From CAYMPH01 sp964392365 (GTDB lineage: Bacteria; Spirochaetota; UBA4802; UBA5550): a DNA stretch of 64,000 nt. The stretch lies in assembly GCA_964392365.1 (NCBI GenBank), contig CAYMPH010000008.1, positions 123,466-187,465 on the forward strand, read 5' to 3'. Both the position numbers and the translations under genes were made by a program. Positions 54,345 through 63,876 of the stretch are shown in pieces. Within the stretch, counting starts at the first letter, position 1. Every line of letters starts with the position of its first letter. The notes under the pieces were generated by a model. It was not told the origin of the DNA and ran no database searches. It saw only the letters and a program-made list of their open reading frames with translations.

Positions 54345-55832
54345 TTGGATACAATACAGATTAATGGAATTGTAACTATGGCCTATCTTGGAGCGGCAGT
54401 CCTGTTTATTCTGGCGCTGGGCGGCCTTTCAAACCAGGAAAAGGCTCAGCGCGGAAATATTTATGGAATGCTTGGAATGGGGATCGCGGTTTTTGCAACA
54501 ATACTTGCAGTTGTTTCTGCGAATTTCTGGCTTATATTAATCGGACTTCTCATTGGAGGATCGATAGGCCTTCTTCTTGCAAACAAAGTGCAGATGACTC
54601 AGATGCCTGAGCTTGTTGCAATTCTCCACAGCCTTGTGGGTGCAGCAGCAGTACTGGTTGGTTTTGCAAATTATCTTGATCCGGCTACGCTTTCACATTA
54701 CTCGGGTGCAGATCTTGTAATTCATGATATAGAAACTTATCTCGGAATCCTGATCGGTGCTCTTACTATGTCAGGTTCTATTATTGCCTATGGAAAACTT
54801 TCTGCACGAATTACAGGAAAACCTGTTCTTTTACCTGGAAGACATCTGATGAATCTCCTTATATTAATTCTTGTAATTTTCTTTGGATTACTTTTTGTAA
54901 ATCAGCATGACCCGGCGAATATTGATAATGTGTTTTCAGCAATTGCAGGAAATATTTTTCCTGTATATAGTCAATTTCCAGGCGGTTTTTTTCCTTTGTG
55001 CTGTATGACAATACTTGCTCTTATTTTCGGTGTACACATGGTTATGGCTATAGGCGGAGCGGATATGCCTGTGGTTATTTCAATGCTTAACAGCTATTCC
55101 GGATGGGCAGCAGCAGCAACAGGATTTATGCTTAATAATGACCTTCTTATTATAACCGGAGCGCTCGTAGGCTCAAGCGGGGCAATCCTCAGTATTATAA
55201 TGTGCCGTGCGATGAACCGTAAATTTTTCTCAGTAATTTTAGGAGGATTCGGTACAGATTCTTCAAAACCTAAATCAGATTCAGCATCAGCAGAGCCTCA
55301 GGGCGAAGTGACAGCAGTTACTTCACAGGAAGTTGCAGATATTCTGAAAGAAGCGCGTGAAATCATGATTGTTCCGGGCTATGGAATGGCAGTTGCCCAT
55401 GCTCAGCATGTTGTTGCTGAGATTACAAAAACTCTTCGCGCAAAAGGCAAAAATGTCCGTTTCGGTATTCATCCTGTTGCAGGACGTATGCCTGGTCACA
55501 TGAATGTTCTTCTTGCAGAAGCGAATGTTCCCTATGATTTGGTTTTTGAAATGGATGAAATCAACGAAGATTTTCCGAATGTAGACGTTACACTTATAAT
55601 CGGTGCGAACGACATTGTAAATCCGGCTGCTCTCGAAGATCCCAACAGCCCGATATCCGGAATGCCTGTTCTTGAAGTATGGAAAGGCAAAACAACTATA
55701 ATTATGAAGCGGTCAATGGCAACCGGTTATGCGGGGATTGACAATCCGCTGTTTTATAAAGAAAATAGCCGCATGTTTTTTGGAGATGCCAAAAAAAGTT
55801 TGGATGAAGTGTACATAAATATCAGCAATTAA
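54345..55832 (+). CDS. pntB: NAD(P) transhydrogenase beta subunit
   Basis: The 495-residue subunit has about nine membrane helices (domain II) and a C-terminal NADP(H)-binding domain III (VPGYGMAVAHAQHVVAEI, HPVAGRMPGHMNVLLAEA, DINPAALEDP-type motif NDIVNPAALEDPNSPI, MPVLEVWKGK, KRSMATGYAGIDNPLF). All features match PntB. TTG at 54345 serves as start with AGGAGG upstream. It forms the complete pump with PntA. A strong terminator follows. Confidence 0.97.
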   Translation: MDTIQINGIVTMAYLGAAVLFILALGGLSNQEKAQRGNIYGMLGMGIAVFATILAVVSANFWLILIGLLIGGSIGLLLANKVQMTQMPELVAILHSLVGAAAVLVGFANYLDPATLSHYSGADLVIHDIETYLGILIGALTMSGSIIAYGKLSARITGKPVLLPGRHLMNLLILILVIFFGLLFVNQHDPANIDNVFSAIAGNIFPVYSQFPGGFFPLCCMTILALIFGVHMVMAIGGADMPVVISMLNSYSGWAAAATGFMLNNDLLIITGALVGSSGAILSIIMCRAMNRKFFSVILGGFGTDSSKPKSDSASAEPQGEVTAVTSQEVADILKEAREIMIVPGYGMAVAHAQHVVAEITKTLRAKGKNVRFGIHPVAGRMPGHMNVLLAEANVPYDLVFEMDEINEDFPNVDVTLIIGANDIVNPAALEDPNSPISGMPVLEVWKGKTTIIMKRSMATGYAGIDNPLFYKENSRMFFGDAKKSLDEVYINISN

Positions 55833-55873
55833 AAACTATAAGACTTTCATGTGTGAATTTTTAATAATAGCAG

Positions 55874-55911
55874 GCTCTCACTAGCTAAAAAGCGAGTGGG
55901 AGCTTTTTTTT
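55874..55911 (+). terminator. Terminator of pntAB
   Basis: A 13-base-pair stem with one mismatch and one wobble (GCTCTCACTAGCT with AGCGAGTGGGAGC) around AAAA is followed by eight T residues. The remaining 224 bases to the next gene are AT-rich with nothing recognisable. Confidence 0.94.
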
Positions 55912-56134
55912 ATCTTTAATGCCTGTTTTTCCTTTTGGGAATTGTTGATTAGAATATATACCGGTGAAGCATTAATAATACAAAAGTTTACTAATTGATC
56001 ATTTATAGTGTTAAAAAAAATATAATGCTGTAAAAAAAATCTTGAATTAATAATTTTTATAATATATAAATACGATATGAATTATTTTAAAAAATTATCC
56101 GAATACTTTAATTGTTCTTTATTATCAGGTAAAT

Positions 56135-58204
56135 ATGAAATTTCCTGATGGCACATTTCTTGAACAATTTCAAACTATAATACAAACCCTTCCTGATATT
56201 ATTTACAAAATAGACAGAAAAGGATTATTTACTTATATAAATAATGCTGTAACACTGATCGGATATAATCCTGAAGAGCTTGTGGGAAAACATTTTAGAA
56301 TTTTATTTAATGAGGAAGATGCTGAGAAAATCAGCAGGGATCTGGTAATACCGAAATATGAAGATAAAACAACTGGAAAAAAAGAACAGCCGAAATTATT
56401 TGATGAAAGGCGGACTGGAAACAGAATAACACGGAATTTGCGCATTAAAGTCAAACACAATGATGTGATAAAAGAAATGGCAGGCGAAATTATTGCTGCA
56501 GGTGTTTATGAAGAAAATGAATCTGGCGTTTTGCGGTACGCAGGTACTATAGGAGTTATCAGAAATATTGACGAAGTTGATAAAAGTGAGCATGCTCTAA
56601 TTCTTGCAGAAAAGCATTATAGAAATTTAATAGGAAATCTTACCGAAATAGTTTTAATAATAGCAACAGATGGAACAGTTTTATTTATAACAGATTCATC
56701 GAAAAAAACTCTGGGTTATGAATCAGTTGAAATAATAGGTGAAAATATATATAACTATATTCATAAGGAAGATGCAGGCCAGGTCAGCGACAGAATTTGG
56801 CTTATGTCAACTGAAGCGATTAATGAGAGCAAATTTTCCATAAGAGTGATAAACCGTTCAAAAGAATGGCTTTATTTTAAAGTTAATATGAAGAAGATTG
56901 TTGGCCATGACAATCAGATGGCCTGTTTATTAATCAATGCTGTCAATAATACAGAACAGATAAATCTGATAAAAGATATCCGTGCTGAAAGTTATTTAAG
57001 AAAATCTGCAGAAAAGGAAAAAGCTGCGGCTTTATTTGAAGTACAGCGGGCAAGTCAGGCAAAAAGTGAGTTTATTTCAACTATGAGTCATGAAATTCGC
57101 AATCCCCTGAATATTGTTCTTGGATTTATTGATTTAATCGCTGAAAATAATAAAGACGAATCAATAAATGATGATATCTTTTCCATGAAATACGCGGGAA
57201 GGGAGTTGCTTGGAATAGTAAATCAGGTTTTGAATTTTTCAAAAATTGAATCAGGGAAAAATGAACTTGATGTGACTGTTTTTAATTTAAACGAAATGTT
57301 TGATTTTATAAAGACTTTATTCCAGGTGGATCTTTACAAAAAAAATATAGCATTTAATGTTATAAAGAATAAATCTTTTAATTTTAATGTTATGGGCGAC
57401 AGGCAGAAACTGACTCAGGTAATTACAAATATTATTTCAAATGCAATAAAATTTACTGATAACGGAACGATCACATTAAATGCTTCATACGATGATAAAA
57501 TCTTAAAGATTCAGATTTCAGATACAGGAATAGGGATACCTTCTGAAAAATTAAAATATATTTTTAATCCTTTTTATCAGGTTGATTCTTCTACCAGCAG
57601 AAAATATGGCGGTACAGGTCTCGGGCTTTCAATTGCTTCAGGCATGGTCAGATGCATGAATGGAAAAATTGATGTTGAAAGTGAAGTAGGCAAGGGCACT
57701 TCCTTTCAGATTATTGTGCCTATAGGGCTTGTCCATTCTCAAGATAATGATCCTAATATTGTAAAATTTTTTCAATTAAATGATGAATCAATAAAAAACT
57801 TTTTAATTAAAACCTCAGGAAAAGCTTTTAAAATTCTTATAGCAGAAGATGATGATAATAACAGAAAGCTTATCAGAAAACTTCTTAAAAATTCCGCATT
57901 GAATATAGAAACCGCTGAAAATGGGAAAATAGCCCTGGAAATGATTGAACGAGAAGAATTCAATCTTCTTCTTCTGGATATGCATATGCCTGTGATTGAC
58001 GGATTCGGAGTGTTAAAAGTCATGAGAGAAAAATCTTTTTTAGATAAGCTTCCTGTCGTGGTATTAACAGGGCATGTAATTGAAGGATTTGATGAGGAAT
58101 GTATAGCTCAGGGATGTATAGGTATGATCCCTAAGCCAATTGATATACATCTTTTATATAAATATATTAATAATGCTATAGATTGGTGGGTTGAAAATAA
58201 TTAA
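56135..58204 (+). CDS. Hybrid histidine kinase with two PAS domains and a receiver
   Basis: This 689-residue cytoplasmic protein has two PAS domains (about 10-150 and 155-275), a coiled linker, a HisKA domain with FISTMSHEIRNPLN (His319), an HATPase domain (ITNIISNAIKFTDNG, DTGIGIPS, GGTGLGLSIASG) and a C-terminal receiver with IAEDDDNNR, Asp615 in LLLDMHMP, and PKPID. All catalytic motifs are intact. It therefore autophosphorylates and passes the phosphate to its own receiver, and perhaps onward to an HPt or the dual-receiver protein. No membrane helix, so the input is intracellular. Confidence 0.95.
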   Translation: MKFPDGTFLEQFQTIIQTLPDIIYKIDRKGLFTYINNAVTLIGYNPEELVGKHFRILFNEEDAEKISRDLVIPKYEDKTTGKKEQPKLFDERRTGNRITRNLRIKVKHNDVIKEMAGEIIAAGVYEENESGVLRYAGTIGVIRNIDEVDKSEHALILAEKHYRNLIGNLTEIVLIIATDGTVLFITDSSKKTLGYESVEIIGENIYNYIHKEDAGQVSDRIWLMSTEAINESKFSIRVINRSKEWLYFKVNMKKIVGHDNQMACLLINAVNNTEQINLIKDIRAESYLRKSAEKEKAAALFEVQRASQAKSEFISTMSHEIRNPLNIVLGFIDLIAENNKDESINDDIFSMKYAGRELLGIVNQVLNFSKIESGKNELDVTVFNLNEMFDFIKTLFQVDLYKKNIAFNVIKNKSFNFNVMGDRQKLTQVITNIISNAIKFTDNGTITLNASYDDKILKIQISDTGIGIPSEKLKYIFNPFYQVDSSTSRKYGGTGLGLSIASGMVRCMNGKIDVESEVGKGTSFQIIVPIGLVHSQDNDPNIVKFFQLNDESIKNFLIKTSGKAFKILIAEDDDNNRKLIRKLLKNSALNIETAENGKIALEMIEREEFNLLLLDMHMPVIDGFGVLKVMREKSFLDKLPVVVLTGHVIEGFDEECIAQGCIGMIPKPIDIHLLYKYINNAIDWWVENN

Positions 58205-58205
58205 A

Positions 58206-58240
58206 AAAAAAGCGAGGCTGTGAAGCCCCGCTTTTTTTTT
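58206..58240. terminator. Bidirectional terminator between convergent genes
   Basis: The stem AAGCGAGGCT / AGCCCCGCTT (one A-C mismatch, loop GTGA) has an A run before and a T run after, so it can end both the hybrid kinase transcript and the convergent lipoprotein transcript. Confidence 0.9.
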
Positions 58241-58254
58241 AATTATATATAATA

Positions 58255-59514
58255 TTACTTATTTATTTTAACATCCATCCTGACTTTATTCGGATAGTTT
58301 TCCATTATTTTAATATTAAAGCCGAAAGCAGATGATTTAGCCATAAGTTCATCAAGAAAATCAGTTGTTTTTCCTGCAAAATAAACTTCAATATTTGCTG
58401 CAGTTCCAACCTGACCTTTTGAAATGACCTCCTGGACTCCACGGACTCTTTGAGAAATAGTATTTCTGAATTTTGAAAGATCATTATATTCAAGACCTGA
58501 AACAAGAATATTAATCTGCCTGTGAGTTGCAGCTCTTGTAAATGCTGTAATAATTGATTTCATGAAAGGACCCGCTTCAAATTTATTAGTGTCCTTACTG
58601 GTTTTGCCGAGAATCTGTTTCATAACAGCGACTATAGCTCTTTTAGAAGCTGTTGCCTGATCAATATGCATACCAGGAGCATCTTTAGAAGTTGCAGCAA
58701 GAATATTTCCGGTATAAACATCAATGGCCTTTAATCTGACAATTGCCTGTTTTGATTTCATATCTGAGTCTTTACCTGCAAATTTTTTCATTGTTTTTGT
58801 CTGGTCGCCGGTTTCCGCTGTTCCTATAATAATAACATCAGCACCAATAGTATTTAATAAAAGCTGCTGAACATCCTGGTTAACCTGTCCGTTCATTGCT
58901 GAATCCATTTTAGCTTTTTCTTTGTTCATCCATTGCTGTGTAATTCCTGCATCCACAAATTCAAATCCGGAATTTCCCATTACTTCATTTATTGCCAGTT
59001 CAGTTTCAGTAAATCCGGGCTGATTCTGCTTGCCTTCAAATTTTTCCTGAACAAGTACCATGAATTTCGGTCTGCCGTATCTGTTAAGAGCATCTCGGAT
59101 TGCATTCTCAACTGCAGCCATTTCAACTGTTCCCTCAATTGTTACATTGTACATGCTATCCTGGGGACCATGCTTGATTATTTCCATATCGCGGACAAGA
59201 CCATATGATTTAGCTTCAACAACAATTGAAACCATTTCAAAATCCTGCATTGTGCTGGAACCTGAAACAGTTTCACCGAGTATTTTTGCAACCAGTTTGT
59301 TTTGTGCATCAAGAGTAGCTCTATCTCTGGCAAGAGCCTGGTCATTATCGAATATGGTTGCGTATCCTGTTGCCTGCCCTCTATTTGCTGCATTTTTTTT
59401 AGATGAGGAGTCGGTATCTTTTCTAACCTGGCCTGTGCTTCCGCCTCCGCATGAAACAAGCAGAGTAACAAGAGTCAGAGATAAAATTATTGATGTGAAT
59501 TTTCTTATTTGCAT
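58255..59514 (-). CDS. FlgT/LPP20-like lipoprotein
   Basis: The 419-residue protein has a lipoprotein signal (LSLTLVTLLVSCGGG, lipobox Cys). The mature part starts with GYATIFDNDQALARDRATLDAQNKL, characteristic of LPP20 and FlgT N-domains, followed by VKGTV-like strands and a second half resembling FlgT-middle/CsgG-like domains (FEFVDAGITQQWMNKEK, GADVIIIGTAETGD). Such proteins often form periplasmic rings near flagella or outer-membrane complexes. No other flagellar gene is in the window. GGAG precedes the ATG. It is convergent with the hybrid kinase gene. Confidence 0.78.
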   Translation of the reverse strand: MQIRKFTSIILSLTLVTLLVSCGGGSTGQVRKDTDSSSKKNAANRGQATGYATIFDNDQALARDRATLDAQNKLVAKILGETVSGSSTMQDFEMVSIVVEAKSYGLVRDMEIIKHGPQDSMYNVTIEGTVEMAAVENAIRDALNRYGRPKFMVLVQEKFEGKQNQPGFTETELAINEVMGNSGFEFVDAGITQQWMNKEKAKMDSAMNGQVNQDVQQLLLNTIGADVIIIGTAETGDQTKTMKKFAGKDSDMKSKQAIVRLKAIDVYTGNILAATSKDAPGMHIDQATASKRAIVAVMKQILGKTSKDTNKFEAGPFMKSIITAFTRAATHRQINILVSGLEYNDLSKFRNTISQRVRGVQEVISKGQVGTAANIEVYFAGKTTDFLDELMAKSSAFGFNIKIMENYPNKVRMDVKINK

Positions 59515-59800
59515 TTAAATTCTCCTTATTTTTTAAGAAAAGTAATGTTTTATTCCGGTTTCTGGGTAAATAACTGAATAAATTTTAACAAAAAACAGAA
59601 AAGTCTATATAACTGCGTTAATTAAGATTATATGATAAAATGATTTAATGAGTCAATTTATTTTTATTAAAAAAAATATTTACAAGGCATAAATAAATAT
59701 CTATTATAGTGTCTAAACAACTATTAAGAATTAAAAAATCATAAATAAAAAGGTTTATTCCCTATTTTAACAATTAATCCAGGAATTAATTTAATTTTTA

Positions 59801-59828
59801 TTGACAGAAATGGCTATATTAATAGTTT
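59801..59828 (+). promoter_or_regulatory. Putative promoter of rplM-rpsI
   Basis: TTGACA (59801-59806) is followed 16 bases later by TAGTTT (59823-59828), with GGGGA as ribosome site before rplM. The -10 box is poor, so this is tentative. The 353-base gap from 59515 otherwise is AT-rich without other features. Confidence 0.5.
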
Positions 59829-59867
59829 GAACGCTTTATGGAATAATTTTTTAATTGGGGATTTATT

Positions 59868-60308
59868 ATGAATGGAATTCAGAAAACCTATTCAATGAAA
59901 GAAGCGGAAATCGCTAAAAAATGGGTTTTAATCGATGCAGATGGGAAGATTCTTGGAAGAGTTGCTACAGAGATAGTAAATCATTTAAGAGGCAAAAATA
60001 AGCCGACTTTTTCACCAAATCTTGATATGGGTGACAGCGTTATAGTTATTAATGCTGAAAAAGTCGTTCTTACTGGAAATAAAGCTGAGGATAAAGATTA
60101 TTTTACTCACTCAAAATATCCAGGCGGTAAGAAATTTACCAACATCAAGAAATTGATGCTTGAGCAGCCTGAGTATATTCTCGAGCATGCAGTAAAAGGC
60201 ATGATGCCTAAAACAAAATTCTGCAAACAGCTTCTCGGAAACCTTAAAATATATAAAGGCACAAAACATCCGCACGAAGCACAAAAACCGGAAACTATAA
60301 ACTTGTAA
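59868..60308 (+). CDS. rplM: 50S ribosomal protein L13
   Basis: The 146-residue protein contains the L13 landmarks: KKWVLIDADGKILGRVATEIVNHLRGKNKPTFSP, GDSVIVINAEKVVLTGNK, and LEHAVKGMMPK. It binds 23S rRNA early in large-subunit assembly. rpsI follows after 18 bases, the usual rplM-rpsI pair. GGGGA precedes the ATG. Confidence 0.98.
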   Translation: MNGIQKTYSMKEAEIAKKWVLIDADGKILGRVATEIVNHLRGKNKPTFSPNLDMGDSVIVINAEKVVLTGNKAEDKDYFTHSKYPGGKKFTNIKKLMLEQPEYILEHAVKGMMPKTKFCKQLLGNLKIYKGTKHPHEAQKPETINL

Positions 60309-60326
60309 TTATAAGGGGAGCATTTT

Positions 60327-60713
60327 ATGTCTAAAGTCTACGCAACAGGAAGAAGAAAAACATCGATCGCGAGAGTATGGGTGGAAGATGGATCGGGAAA
60401 AATAATAATAAACAATCAGCCTATTAATGCTTATTTCAGAAGGCAGACACTTGAACTTATTATCAGACAACCCCTTGAGCATATTGGTCAGCTTGATAAA
60501 GTAGATGTTTATGCAAATGTAGACGGCGGCGGCTGGTCAGGTCAGGCCGGAGCTGTTAGAATGGGTATTGCAAGATGCCTTGTTCAGATAGATGACAGAA
60601 ATAAAAAAGCACTTCGTGAGGGCGGATTTTTAACACGCGATTCAAGAGAAGTTGAAAGAAAGAAGCCGGGACAGAAAAAAGCAAGAAAAAGATTCCAGTT
60701 CTCAAAACGATAA
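60327..60713 (+). CDS. rpsI: 30S ribosomal protein S9
   Basis: The 128-residue protein has the S9 hallmarks: ATGRRKTSIARVWV, QAGAVRMGIARCL, and the C-terminal KKPGQKKARKRFQFSKR, whose basic tail reaches the decoding site (usually SKR-ended, as here). GGGGAG precedes the ATG. A double hairpin terminator follows. Confidence 0.98.
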   Translation: MSKVYATGRRKTSIARVWVEDGSGKIIINNQPINAYFRRQTLELIIRQPLEHIGQLDKVDVYANVDGGGWSGQAGAVRMGIARCLVQIDDRNKKALREGGFLTRDSREVERKKPGQKKARKRFQFSKR

Positions 60714-60728
60714 TTTTAATAATATCAA

Positions 60729-60797
60729 TGAAACGTATTTTTCGTTTCAATTAATAGCGGATATAATGAAAAGGCTGTCAAATCGACAGCCTTTTTT
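60729..60797 (+). terminator. Terminator of rplM-rpsI
   Basis: A TGAAACG / CGTTTCA hairpin (60729-60735 with 60743-60749) is followed by a 9-base-pair stem AAGGCTGTC / GACAGCCTT (60771-60779 with 60785-60793) and a T run. Confidence 0.9.
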
Positions 60798-60811
60798 GTT
60801 GGAAAATTAAA

Positions 60812-61459
60812 ATGATAACTATAGTAAAAATATTATATAAAACCGATTTTGTACGCATTGAGCTGGACAGCGGCGAGAAACTTGATATGGATCCGCTTGC
60901 ATCTTCAATGTACAGGCTTTCTGCTGAGAAAGTTTTATCTCAGGAAGAATACAAGCAGCTCAAAGATGAGTCGAACCGGTTTATGTGCTCAAAAAAAGCA
61001 ATTAATTACATTGCAATGGGAAGTAAGACGTCAAAGGAAGTTGAAACCTATTTAAAAAGAAAAGGCTTTGATTTGATTTATATCAATGAAGCAATAGAGA
61101 AATTAAAGACTCTGAAATATCTCGATGATATGGATTATGCTGAAAGATTTGCAAAACAGAAACTTTTAAGGAAGACTGTAGGCAAGAATTATATTAAGCA
61201 GGATTTAATCCGGAAAGGCATACCGAGAGATATAATTAAAAAAGTGATTTCCGGACTTTCAACTGACGAAGAGGGTTTTGAAAAAATTTATCAGGTTGCA
61301 ATGAAAAAATATCTCACTGTTAAGGATAAACCGAATCCAATGCAGAAAGTATATATGAATCTCATATCAAAAGGATTTGAACCAAATTTAGTTTTAAAAG
61401 TAGTAAATAAAGTTAAAAAAAATATAAAATATCCAGAAGATGAAAATATCAATCAATAA
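60812..61459 (+). CDS. recX: Regulatory protein RecX
   Basis: The 215-residue protein has the three-helix RecX repeats: AINYIAMGSKTSKEVETYLKRKGFD, LKYLDDMDYAERFAKQKL, GKNYIKQDLIRKGIPRDII, and YMNLISKGFEPNLVLKVV. RecX inhibits RecA filaments. No recA gene lies in the window. The start is ATG 60812, just after the terminator. Its 3' end overlaps the convergent gene by 11 bases. Confidence 0.93.
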   Translation: MITIVKILYKTDFVRIELDSGEKLDMDPLASSMYRLSAEKVLSQEEYKQLKDESNRFMCSKKAINYIAMGSKTSKEVETYLKRKGFDLIYINEAIEKLKTLKYLDDMDYAERFAKQKLLRKTVGKNYIKQDLIRKGIPRDIIKKVISGLSTDEEGFEKIYQVAMKKYLTVKDKPNPMQKVYMNLISKGFEPNLVLKVVNKVKKNIKYPEDENINQ

Positions 61460-62312
61460 TATTAATGAGTTTTTTTGTACTGAGTGTTGTTCCTTCTTTA
61501 AGAGAAAATTTCACACTTAATATAACAGCAAATGGTTTTTTAATATTAGAGATGTTTATTTTGATCGGTTCTTTTCCGGATTTTCCCGGCTGGAATGCCA
61601 CAGCAGTCCAGGTTTCAGAAATTATCCATTCCTGTCCCGTAAAAATCAACTCATTGGAAAATCTTGTTAGAGCATTATTTCCATTAATTGAGCATGTTGG
61701 AATTTTTGAAAAAGAATCAGTTTCCTGAGCAATGATAATTTCAATGCATGGATTCTGAAAATATTCTATAGAAACAGGTTTTTCTTTATCAGCAATACCA
61801 ATTGTAATAAAATTCGTTTTAATATCATAATTATATAAAATAAAAGACAAAGCGGAATCAATCAGCTTATAAGATTTAATTGTGCCATCTTCTAAATAAT
61901 CTGAAATTATATAATCTCCATAATCTTTTTTTGATAATATCTGATTTATTTTCTTTTTATTAAAGAATATAGAACCTTCTGAACTCTCAATTTTAATATC
62001 CGATTCATATTTTCCGTCGCCATCGAAATCAAAAGATGCTCTTGAAAATAGAAAATCTTTTTCATTGATTATTCCTTTATCAGCAATACCGGAAATTCTG
62101 TATTTTTCTGATGAAATCGCAACTTTTGAATCATCAAAATATTCCTTTTTTGCACCTGAATGATTTATATTGAAAATTAATTCATAGCCGGAACCGGTTT
62201 GTTTTGGTTTAAAATCCGATATATTGAATACTATATTATTTCCTGATAAAGGATTCTGGTCCTGAAACAGGAAAAGTGATGCAATGAAAAGCAGCATAAT
62301 ATTTTTTTTCAT
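61449..62312 (-). CDS. Exported protein of unknown function
   Basis: This 287-residue protein has a signal peptide (MKKNIMLLFIASLFLF) and no recognised domain. The mature part is beta-rich with a FDFDGDGKYESD segment, a possible calcium-binding loop, and a C-terminal NISNIKKPFAVILSVKFSL region. AAGGAT precedes the ATG. It is convergent with recX, overlapping by 11 bases at the 3' ends. The function is unknown. Confidence 0.75.
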   Translation of the reverse strand: MKKNIMLLFIASLFLFQDQNPLSGNNIVFNISDFKPKQTGSGYELIFNINHSGAKKEYFDDSKVAISSEKYRISGIADKGIINEKDFLFSRASFDFDGDGKYESDIKIESSEGSIFFNKKKINQILSKKDYGDYIISDYLEDGTIKSYKLIDSALSFILYNYDIKTNFITIGIADKEKPVSIEYFQNPCIEIIIAQETDSFSKIPTCSINGNNALTRFSNELIFTGQEWIISETWTAVAFQPGKSGKEPIKINISNIKKPFAVILSVKFSLKEGTTLSTKKLINIID

Positions 62313-62486
62313 ATTGTAAGATCCTTTTTAAAAAAAAGTTTGCTTCTTTTTTTTTATTAGAGGAATATTCATTTTAAAATAGACATAAAGTCAATAACAT
62401 AAATGCTGTTATTATTCATTTTAAAAAACTTGACTTATAAGCTAAAATGATAAAGTATGATAAAAATTTTATTCGGGGGTTTCATT

Positions 62487-62876
62487 GTGGCTTGGTGGAA
62501 GTTATATATAATTATAGGAATAGTATTAGTAATTGTCGTTGTTGCATATTTTATTTTAAGAAAGTATCTAAAGAATAAGATGAACGATCAGGAGCAGCTT
62601 GTAAATCAGCATAAAATTACAGCTTCTATACTTGTTCTGGAAAAGAAAAAAGAAAAAGTTTCAAATTCTGATATACCGAAATCAGTAATAGCTCAAATAC
62701 CGAAGATTTATCAGTTAAGAAAGGTACCTATTGTTAAGGCTAAAATCGGACCTCAGGTAATGGATCTTTTATGTGATGAAAAGATATTTGATAAACTGCC
62801 TCTTAAAAAAACAGTTCAGGTGGAGATAGCAGGTATATTTATTGCTGGAATTAAAAAAAATACAAAACATAGATGA
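62487..62876 (+). CDS. Single-span membrane protein upstream of cutA
   Basis: I prefer GTG 62487, behind GGGGG, over ATG 62457, which has no ribosome site; this gives 129 residues. A single helix (YIIIGIVLVIVVVAYFIL) is followed by a basic cytoplasmic segment (KYLKNKMNDQEQLVNQHK) and a small domain with VIAQIPKIYQLRKVPIVKAKIGPQVMDLL. No family was recognised. It overlaps cutA by the ATGA junction, so the two are translated together. Confidence 0.75.
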   Translation: MAWWKLYIIIGIVLVIVVVAYFILRKYLKNKMNDQEQLVNQHKITASILVLEKKKEKVSNSDIPKSVIAQIPKIYQLRKVPIVKAKIGPQVMDLLCDEKIFDKLPLKKTVQVEIAGIFIAGIKKNTKHR

Positions 62877-63196
62877 AAGATTATATATCAGTTTTCTGCA
62901 CTGTCCCGGATGAGGCTTCAGCTGAAAAAATTTCAGAAAGCCTTGTAGAAAAGGGATTGGCTGCATGTGTAAATATCATACCGGGACTGAATTCCATTTA
63001 TAAATGGAATAATGAAATATGCAGAAACAGCGAATTTTTATTAATGATGAAAAGCAGAGCGGAGATTTTTAATAATCTGAAAGAAGAAATTTTGAAAATT
63101 CATCCATACCAGGTGCCGGAAATTATATCCATTGAAATTTCAGATGGGCACGTTCCATATCTTTCCTGGATTGATGAAAATACAAAAAAAACATAG
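62873..63196 (+). CDS. cutA: Divalent-cation tolerance protein CutA
   Basis: The 107-residue protein matches CutA1 along its whole length: VFCTVPDEASAEKISESLVEKGLAACVNIIPGLNSIYKW, EFLLMMKSRAEIFNNL, HPYQVPEIISIEI and YLSWI. CutA forms a trimer related to PII signal proteins and is linked to copper tolerance. It is coupled to the upstream membrane protein by an ATGA overlap. The STAS gene follows 9 bases later. Confidence 0.96.
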   Translation: MKDYISVFCTVPDEASAEKISESLVEKGLAACVNIIPGLNSIYKWNNEICRNSEFLLMMKSRAEIFNNLKEEILKIHPYQVPEIISIEISDGHVPYLSWIDENTKKT

Positions 63197-63205
63197 GAAA
63201 AAACA

Positions 63206-63505
63206 ATGAAATTTGAAGTGGTGGATGACGGAAGCAAAATTACACTTACTGTAGATGGTGATATCGAATCTGCAACTCTGGCAGAAATACGCGAAAAAGT
63301 TAATGCTTTATCAATATCAGCTGATAAAGATATATTTGTAGATATGAAAAATGTTGATTATATCGATTCTTCCGGAATAGGAATGCTGATTAAGCTGTAT
63401 AAAGAGCAGAAAAATAAAGGCCAAAAAGTTAAAGTTATCAACACTAATTCGCGGGTTTCTGAAATTTTATCTTTAAGTTCTTTATCAGAAGCACTTTCGA
63501 AATGA
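63206..63505 (+). CDS. STAS-domain anti-sigma-factor antagonist
   Basis: This 99-residue protein is a single STAS domain: TLTVDGDIESATLAEIREKVN, DIFVDMKNVDYIDSSGIGMLIKLYKEQ with the DSSG phospho-serine site, and KVKVINTNSRVSEIL. It resembles SpoIIAA/RsbV, dephosphorylated by a SpoIIE-type phosphatase to release a sigma factor from its anti-sigma kinase. The SpoIIE domain at 27638-32833 and the ATPase at 9248 could be partners; that is inference. No anti-sigma kinase adjoins. Confidence 0.93.
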   Translation: MKFEVVDDGSKITLTVDGDIESATLAEIREKVNALSISADKDIFVDMKNVDYIDSSGIGMLIKLYKEQKNKGQKVKVINTNSRVSEILSLSSLSEALSK

Positions 63506-63730
63506 TTTTTCTTCTTTCCTGATATTAATTTAATATTTTTTGAAAAATAAAATAATCGCCAATTTAAAAATAATAAAAAGCATATTTATTAAAATGCTTT
63601 TTATTAGGGCATATTTATATAAAAAGAATATATATTGTTTATAATTTCATGCCAAATAATAGAAATAGTTATTTTTTTTATATTTTTTTGTAAAATATGC
63701 AAAAAATTAATTTTTTTTTCACAATTAATA

Positions 63731-63759
63731 TTGACAGGAAACGGGGGTTTTTATTATGT
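63731..63759 (+). promoter_or_regulatory. Possible promoter in the terminal gap
   Basis: TTGACA (63731-63736) and TTATGT (63754-63759) are 17 bases apart in a very AT-rich region (63506-63830). GGGGG and an ATG at 63756 open only a 10-residue ORF (MFILSAVKGF), too short to support a gene. Confidence 0.45.
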
Positions 63760-63841
63760 TTATTTTATCAGCCGTTAAAGGTTTTTAAAAAAGTTTTTTT
63801 ATTTATAATTTTTAAAAAATAAAAAAAAATATCGAAAACAC

Positions 63842-63870
63842 TTGACAGTAAACGGCCGATTAAATATATG
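63842..63870 (+). promoter_or_regulatory. Strong sigma-70 promoter before a candidate small RNA
   Basis: TTGACA (63842-63847) and TATATG (63865-63870) are separated by 17 bases, close to consensus. The likely start is near 63877. Confidence 0.75.
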
Positions 63871-63876
63871 TTCATT

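Noticed and set aside
63756..63788. A 10-residue ORF (MFILSAVKGF) after TTGACA and GGGGG
   Set aside because: It has promoter and ribosome-site-like sequence but is too short to support a coding call; it may be a leader peptide or chance.
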